A stretch of DNA of 64,000 bases from positions 1-64,000 of the forward strand of contig JBMNNF010000010.1 in the NCBI GenBank assembly GCA_050953825.1, read 5' to 3'. Shown here in pieces: positions 61,801 to 64,000 of this stretch. How positions within the stretch are numbered: the first letter of the stretch is position 1; every line of letters begins with the position of its first letter. The notes under the pieces were generated by a model. It was not told where the DNA came from, did not search any database, and saw nothing but the letters and a program-made list of their open reading frames with translations. Position numbers and translations under genes: made by a program. Source of the DNA: DUQW01 sp050953825. GTDB taxonomy: Bacteria > Bacillota_I > Bacilli_A > Acholeplasmatales > Acholeplasmataceae.

Positions 61801-61888
61801 CCAAACTGTAACAATTTTATTAGAACAAGATGCTTATGATGGATCAAATCCGACACTTTGGTTGAATAGATTAGTATTTGTTAACTAA
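52889..61888 (+). CDS. Giant modular surface lipoprotein with tandem 271-residue beta-sandwich/FIVAR repeats, 2999 residues
   Basis: The signal peptide ends in L-F-S-C (Cys24), followed by a poly-Glu spacer. Residues about 35-110 are a Big_2 Ig-like domain (A-V-A-T-V-V-G-G-K-V-D-A-V-S-A-G-T-A-T-I-T-A); 120-200 look like a second Ig-like domain. Then come roughly ten copies of a module marked W-G-L-R-G and L-W-F-N-R-A, joined by FIVAR-like helical linkers (Y-T-A-Y-N-T-L-K-A-E-V, then A-L-E-N-A-I-T-G-L). Seven central copies are almost identical. The module looks like a carbohydrate-binding beta-sandwich, but I cannot name its family. It is divergent from a GH32-like enzyme under shared operators, so glycan binding is plausible. 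No LPXTG motif. Confidence 0.88.
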   Translation: MKRKLSLMLICMLLLIGLTVLFSCNKPEEEEEEPELTITLSANSLSLVVGESSTLTATISIEGLVVEWTTSNSAVATVVGGKVDAVSAGTATITAKSGTVSATCLVTVVDPEPEIDPTIVEEEEYGGEISFSNALSLDEIDLTEGLTATDSEGTEIDIIVSNDGGFDITKLGTYTITYKATDANGRFATFTRIAKVTYFGLDKETINSKEVSKLTSWTYVAEFDEDKTAMEWGQKIVPGHSTNWNKFEGPIGMPYIVMHGSDTNGREQGSSEVDDEYPNTILYNKVTIDDENTVFRVFLSNNPYPDYNNLLSKVRLTVLNLTTYKSTVIGGYREIKAPLNDTKDGLNYEYMRNLTYEDFDLSAFAGQTVMLCIEQDAPAEVYQWDYYKDIGYLDFQIQPLIAETRDTLVVYSMSFVKAEEKIDLSTIPLDTATSWGTDSEDAGSWGLRGDEAAKAKWRAVFLNGGIGSLNNVDGTGASLQLIAREPEGINDGVIRIPDAALVNKANVGTNKFFEIYIGTDTDNVNVNYRLSFYLSDGTKVTLSPLFVVDGYTPLGNDWATIQKCQWTHGVKLLYDVEEFANQEVVIAIEIDENFEAGVGNCTLWVNKIRFVDDITFAPADYTEYNTLKAEVEATNYEEKKYTEMSWSIFSEALVRFNAIPKDLVNEQQSDINAAITNLQDAINLLTIKPDPVTPPNDPTSGTLSENILNFDDDAWKADDVDPSGVWGTDAENPNYWGLRGDTAAKSAWKWYIGDGNGMLNGVSSLKMTMQSIAYEQGNDTEAGWAADALFANKVWVRGEYFVLHVGCDDNNGTVNVRLRVVKSDGTIVILNPISYNAEQVTTAQDGWLTIHYSQWVFGTKLVYDFTNYNDAVVTILVEQDQNETASGTSCTLWFNKAEFIKGADYTAYNTLKAEVTAANYQAENYTVESFTAYTQALENFNNVSLKLTVKEQGVLDGVITALENAITGLVELGGTELAESVLGLNTSTWKAMEVDNKTEWGDDNADAGAWGLRGTEDLETKKDWKYFPGANATLYHLDNPNASLQSIAYETDDDVSGMSVDALFANKVLVSKPYFMIYVGCDTADNLINIRLRVILEDGTFVIVNPLEYTTGEYTPLENGWGTVKAGQWVYGTKIKYDFSTYNGKEITILLEQDSYSDTNPTLWFNRAVFENAADYTAYNTLKAEVTAANYQAENYTVESFAAYTQALENFNNVSLKLTVKEQGVLDGVITALENAITGLVEDVGVELAESVLGLNTSTWKAMEVDNKTEWGDDNADAGAWGLRGTEDLETKKDWKYFPGANATLYHLDNPNASLQSIAYETDDDVSGMSVDALFANKVLVSKPYFMIYVGCDTADNLINIRLRVILEDGTFVIVNPLEYTTGEYTPLENGWGTVKAGQWVYGTKIKYDFSTYNGKEITILLEQDSYSDTNPTLWFNRAVFENAADYTAYNTLKAEVTAANYQAENYTVESFAAYTQALENFNNVSLKLTVKEQGVLDGVITALENAITGLVEDVGVELAESVLGLNTSTWKAMEVDNKTEWGDDNADAGAWGLRGTEDLETKKDWKYFPSANATLYHLDNPNASLQSIAYETDDDVSGMSVDALFANKVLVSKPYFMIYVGCDTADNLINIRLRVILEDGTFVIVNPLEYTTGEYTPLENGWGTVKAGQWVYGTKIKYDFSTYNGKEITILLEQDSYSDTNPTLWFNRAVFENAADYTAYNTLKAEVTAANYQAENYTVESFAAYTQALENFNNVSLKLTVKEQGVLDGVITALENAITGLVEDVGVELAESVLGLNTSTWKAMEVDNKTEWGDDNADAGLWGLRGTEDLETKKDWKYFPGANATLYHLDNPNASLQSIAYETDDDVSGMSVDALFANKVLVSKPYFMIYVGCDTADNLINIRLRVILEDGTFVIVNPLEYTTGEYTPLENGWGTVKAGQWVYGTKIKYDFSTYNGKEITILLEQDSYSDTNPTLWFNRAVFENAADYTAYNTLKAEVTAANYQAENYTVESFAVYTQALENFNNVSLKLTVKEQGVLDGVITALENAITGLVEDVGVELAESVLGLNTSTWKAMEVDNKTEWGDDNADAGLWGLRGTEDLETKKDWKYFPGANATLYHLDNPNASLQSIAYETDDDVSGMSVDALFANKVLVSKPYFMIYVGCDTADNLINIRLRVILEDGTFVIVNPLEYTTGEYTPLENGWGTVKAGQWVYGTKIKYDFSTYNGKEITILLEQDSYSDTNPTLWFNRAVFENAADYTAYNTLKAEVTAANYQAENYTVESFAVYTQALENFNNVSLKLTVKEQGVLDGVITALENAITGLVEDVGVELAESVLGLNTSTWKAMEVDNKTEWGDDNADAGLWGLRGTEDLETKKDWKYFPGANATLYHLDNPNASLQSIAYETDDDVSGMSVDALFANKVLVSKPYFMIYVGCDTADNLINIRLRVILEDGTFVIVNPLEYTTGEYTPLENGWGTVKAGQWVYGTKIKYDFSTYNGKEITILLEQDSYSDTNPTLWFNRAVFENAADYTAYNTLKAEVTAANYQAENYTVESFAVYTQALENFNNVSLKLTVKEQGVLDGVITALENAITGLVEDVGVELAESVLGLNTSTWKAMEVDNKTEWGDDNADAGAWGLRGTEDLETKKDWKYFPGANATLYHLDNPNASLQSIAYETDDDVSGMSVDALFANKVLVSKPYFMIYVGCDTADNLINIRLRVILEDGTFVIVNPLEYTTGEYTPLENGWGTVKAGQWVYGTKIKYDFSTYNGKEITILLEQDSYSDTNPTLWFNRAVFTDPTLQYSIWGFDDAAWKAMEVDNKTEWGDDNADAGLWGLRGTEDLETKKDWKYFPGTNATLHQLDNPNASLQSIAYETDDDVSGMSVDALFANKVIVSKDKFVVTVGCDGAANSINVRISLVLSNGTIVNLTPSKTSSKESATYTALEDGWGTVTGSQWVYGLDIEYDMSAYSGQTVTILLEQDAYDGSNPTLWLNRLVFVN
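55814..61275 (+). repeat. Seven-copy, 813-bp near-identical tandem repeat
   Basis: Copies begin at 55814, 56627, 57440, 58253, 59066, 59879 and 60692, always at GAACTTGCCGAATCC. The seventh lacks the FIVAR part. Differences are few: GCATGG (copies 1, 2, 3, 7) versus TTATGG (4, 5, 6) in the x-W-G-L-R-G motif, a G-to-S change only in copy 3, and GCAGCA versus GCAGTA in the linker (after 1-3 versus after 4-6). A diverged module lies on each side (about 55010-55590 and 61300-61885). 813 is a multiple of three, so gain or loss of a copy keeps the frame. Confidence 0.95.
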
Positions 61889-61902
61889 TAATAAAAAACT
61901 TG

Positions 61903-61931
61903 ATGTCTACTGGGATTTACCCAGTAGACAT
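61903..61931 (+). terminator. Hairpin after the 2999-residue lipoprotein gene
   Basis: ATGTCTACTGGG pairs perfectly with CCCAGTAGACAT around ATTTA. An imperfect T-rich stretch (ATATTTTATAT) follows. It may be a partial terminator, giving less of the downstream genes. Confidence 0.65.
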
Positions 61932-61980
61932 ATATTTTATATACGTTTTTATAATGTTTCAAAAAAGAGGAAAAGATAAT

Positions 61981-62586
61981 ATGAAAAGAATGATATTTCT
62001 AATGTCTTTGATATTGTTATTATTTGGTTTATTTGGATGTGAACCCAAAGGCAATGAAGAGGAAATATGGAATAAATTTAATAATGCATTACAATTAACA
62101 TCTTCATTACAATATTATTCAATAGAAACGATTGAAATAATAAATGGTGAAACAACAAATGGAAAAATGATATATACTACAGATGAACTTAATAAAAGCA
62201 TCGCTTATAAAGAAGAGGGAAATGTTAAGTCTTGGTGGTATGATGGGTTAATTTACACTGAAGAAAACAATAAAAAAATTAAAAAAGCAATCCCCATAAA
62301 TGATTTTTTAAAAATAAGTTCATCAGAGTTTGTATGGACTTTTGAAATGGTTAAGGATATAAAAAAGATAGGTGATACTATTACATTTAGTATTGATTTA
62401 AGTGAGTTTGAGTTTTGTAAAGTTGTAGCGAAAATAGGAAAAGTTTTTTTGGGGCAAATAACGGTTGAAGTTAATATGATTGTAAATAACGAGAGTGTTA
62501 ATAAGTCGTTAACATATAAATATATAAACCCTGGGAAGAAGCCAACTGTTTCACTCCCTGAGAATATTGATGATTATCATTACTAA
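61981..62586 (+). CDS. Small lipoprotein of unknown function
   Basis: 201 residues. The signal peptide ends in L-F-G-C (Cys20). The remainder is polar with alternating strands (Y-S-I-E-T-I-E-I-I-N-G-E, then G-K-M-I-Y-T-T-D), reminiscent of outer-facing lipoproteins of the LolA/LppX-like beta type, but no family is claimed. Start at 61981 is preceded by AAAAGAGGAAAAG. An upstream in-frame ATG (61900) lies in the hairpin and is unlikely. It sits between the giant lipoprotein and the solute-binding protein, in the same direction. Confidence 0.75.
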   Translation: MKRMIFLMSLILLLFGLFGCEPKGNEEEIWNKFNNALQLTSSLQYYSIETIEIINGETTNGKMIYTTDELNKSIAYKEEGNVKSWWYDGLIYTEENNKKIKKAIPINDFLKISSSEFVWTFEMVKDIKKIGDTITFSIDLSEFEFCKVVAKIGKVFLGQITVEVNMIVNNESVNKSLTYKYINPGKKPTVSLPENIDDYHY

Positions 62587-62597
62587 GGAGGGAAAAT

Positions 62598-64000
62598 ATG
62601 ATAAAAAAAATATTATGCACTTTTTTTGTTTTTATTTCTATTTTGTTTGTGGTGAGTTGCAACAATAATAGCGTATCTGGATTTAATGGTAATTACGATG
62701 AAGCATTAGGGCTGAATCCCGAAAAAACATTAAGAACAATTGGAACGTGGACAAAAACTGGTATTGTCAATCATTGGCATTCAGGTACGGACGCTGGTCC
62801 AATGATTATGTATGGAATAGAGGGATTAGTTCAATATGTTAGAACAACTGATACTTATTATTATTTATTGGCAGAAAGCATAGTTAATAATGATAATGGG
62901 ACTACTACAATTAATTTACGTGAGAATGCAAAATGGCATGATGGAACATCTTTTGTTGCTGATGATGTGTTAGCTTTTTATGCAATTGATTATCAAAATG
63001 ATATTTGCAAATATTGGTCAAAATTAGAAAAAGTGGACGATAAAACGTTGTTAATCACATGGAAGACTTATCGAGAGCCTTCTGATGAAGCAAAAATAAT
63101 GTTATTAGCGGTAGACACTAAATTAGGAAGTGTTCAATATAAAGAATTCAAAGATTATGCTGATCGAGCATTGAATGTCATCAATAGTTTAGAAGATATC
63201 AGCCCAGAAGATTTGAAACAAGATTATACATCAAATATAGTTCAACCATATGGAAAAAAATGGAATTCATCTGCATCAGCCCAAATGGGTGCAATATTAA
63301 ATGAGATGAGAGCGTATGAGCCAAGTTGGTATATAGCAACTGGTCCTTATAAATTACAACGCTATACCGAAACCGAAATGATATTAGAAAAAAATGAAAA
63401 TTATTATTTAGACAATAGTAAATCATTCGATAAAATATATGTTTATCAAACGCCAAATAATGTTAATCAAATTTATTCGATGTTAGCTAATGGTACTATA
63501 GACTATTTCGATGGCTGTCCTTTGGCAGAAACAATTGACGACATTTTGGTCAAAAATCCTTCTATGGTTCATTATAAAATGATTGACCAAAATTCGTGCG
63601 GGTTATATTTTAATTTAGAAAAAGATATTTGGGAAAATATTAAGGTGCGTGAAGCATTCCAATATATTTTTGATCGTGAACAAATAACAAAATTCTCGCA
63701 ACCTTATGCAACCGTATCATGGTATCCGATGTTAACAATGACACAAAGTCAAGCAGAAAAATGTATGAGTCCTGATGCTTTTAATAAATTGCCAAAATAT
63801 AGTAATAATTTAGATACAGCAAAAAAATTACTGGAAGAAGCAGGATGGAGAAAAACCGACAATATTTGGTACGATGAAAACGGTAAAAAAGTGGATTTAA
63901 CTTTAGGTGTTGAAAATATCACGTTATTTGTGAATATGGCTCAAGTTGTTCAAAATCAATTAAATATGTTTGGTATAACTACTACAATAAAACTTGGAGA
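62598..64000 (+). CDS. ABC transporter solute-binding lipoprotein, family 5, truncated by the window end
   Basis: Open frame of at least 467 codons with no stop before base 64000. The signal peptide ends in V-V-S-C (Cys21). Family 5 (oligopeptide/dipeptide-binding type) features: L-R-E-N-A-K-W-H-D-G-T-S-F-V-A-D-D-V, then A-T-G-P-Y-K-L, K-V-R-E-A-F-Q-Y-I-F-D-R-E-Q-I and A-K-K-L-L-E-E-A-G-W. AAGGAGGG lies seven bases before the ATG. Family-5 proteins bind peptides, nickel or sometimes oligosaccharides; the neighbouring GH32-like gene and operators favour a sugar-related ligand, by inference. Permease genes would be expected beyond the window. Confidence 0.88.
   Translation, partial: MIKKILCTFFVFISILFVVSCNNNSVSGFNGNYDEALGLNPEKTLRTIGTWTKTGIVNHWHSGTDAGPMIMYGIEGLVQYVRTTDTYYYLLAESIVNNDNGTTTINLRENAKWHDGTSFVADDVLAFYAIDYQNDICKYWSKLEKVDDKTLLITWKTYREPSDEAKIMLLAVDTKLGSVQYKEFKDYADRALNVINSLEDISPEDLKQDYTSNIVQPYGKKWNSSASAQMGAILNEMRAYEPSWYIATGPYKLQRYTETEMILEKNENYYLDNSKSFDKIYVYQTPNNVNQIYSMLANGTIDYFDGCPLAETIDDILVKNPSMVHYKMIDQNSCGLYFNLEKDIWENIKVREAFQYIFDREQITKFSQPYATVSWYPMLTMTQSQAEKCMSPDAFNKLPKYSNNLDTAKKLLEEAGWRKTDNIWYDENGKKVDLTLGVENITLFVNMAQVVQNQLNMFGITTTIKLG

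Noticed and set aside
1..64000. Mycoplasma-type genetic code (TGA as Trp)
   Set aside because: Conserved Trp positions use TGG (for example in glyS and rpoD), and TGA acts as a stop at era, cdd and exporter genes.

Overview
The window is AT-rich bacterial DNA with dense, operon-like coding, strong GGAGG-type ribosome binding sites and TTGACA/TATAAT promoters. Tryptophan is encoded by TGG and TGA is used as a stop (era, cdd and several exporter genes), so this is not a UGA-Trp mollicute. The core gene order (secG, rpsU, phoH, ybeY, cdd, era, recO, glyS, dnaG, rpoD, trmK) is that of Bacilli. Giant InlB/Listeria-Bacteroides-repeat lipoproteins, a flavodiiron protein, ferritin and an Fe-S serine dehydratase suggest an anaerobic standard-code relative of the Mollicutes (Acholeplasma/Izemoplasma/RF39-like). 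That placement is inference; no rRNA is present to test it.

Layout. 1-2.7 kb: end of a frameshifted mgtE, a serine dehydratase without a normal start codon, and a metallo-beta-lactamase-fold hydrolase. 2.7-11.7 kb: the housekeeping block from secG to trmK, in which dnaG appears to start at ATT. 11.7-15.3 kb: a heterodimeric ABC exporter. 15.4 kb: tRNA-Arg(UCU). 15.9-28.8 kb: a 4321-residue lipoprotein made mostly of InlB B-repeats. 28.9-33.8 kb: an ABC system in which a YwaF-like membrane domain is fused to the ATPase, with its permease and two small membrane proteins. 33.8-39.1 kb: RidA, a second heterodimeric exporter, a guanylate kinase-like protein and ferritin. 39.2-40.5 kb: tRNA-Arg(CCU), a zinc-ribbon pseudogene and an SDR epimerase.

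40.6-49.1 kb is the most unusual locus. It is one tightly overlapping six-gene operon: PTS EIIA-like protein, JetA-like, JetB-like, JetC-like (Wadjet/MukBEF-type SMC complex), a complete PTS enzyme I, and a membrane-anchored helical protein. The Wadjet nuclease JetD is absent; enzyme I sits directly after jetC. The arrangement suggests an SMC-family complex coupled to phosphotransfer or nutrient state. I do not recognise it as a described system.

49.1-50.6 kb: flavodiiron protein, tRNA-Arg(CCG) and tRNA-Ser(GGA). 50.7-64 kb: a carbohydrate-type locus. A GH32-like glycosidase is divergent from a 2999-residue lipoprotein with seven almost identical 813-bp repeats, a small lipoprotein and a family-5 solute-binding lipoprotein cut by the window end. 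The intergenic region holds six cre/LacI-type operators and two matching promoters, arranged as a tandem duplication with a 544-bp period.
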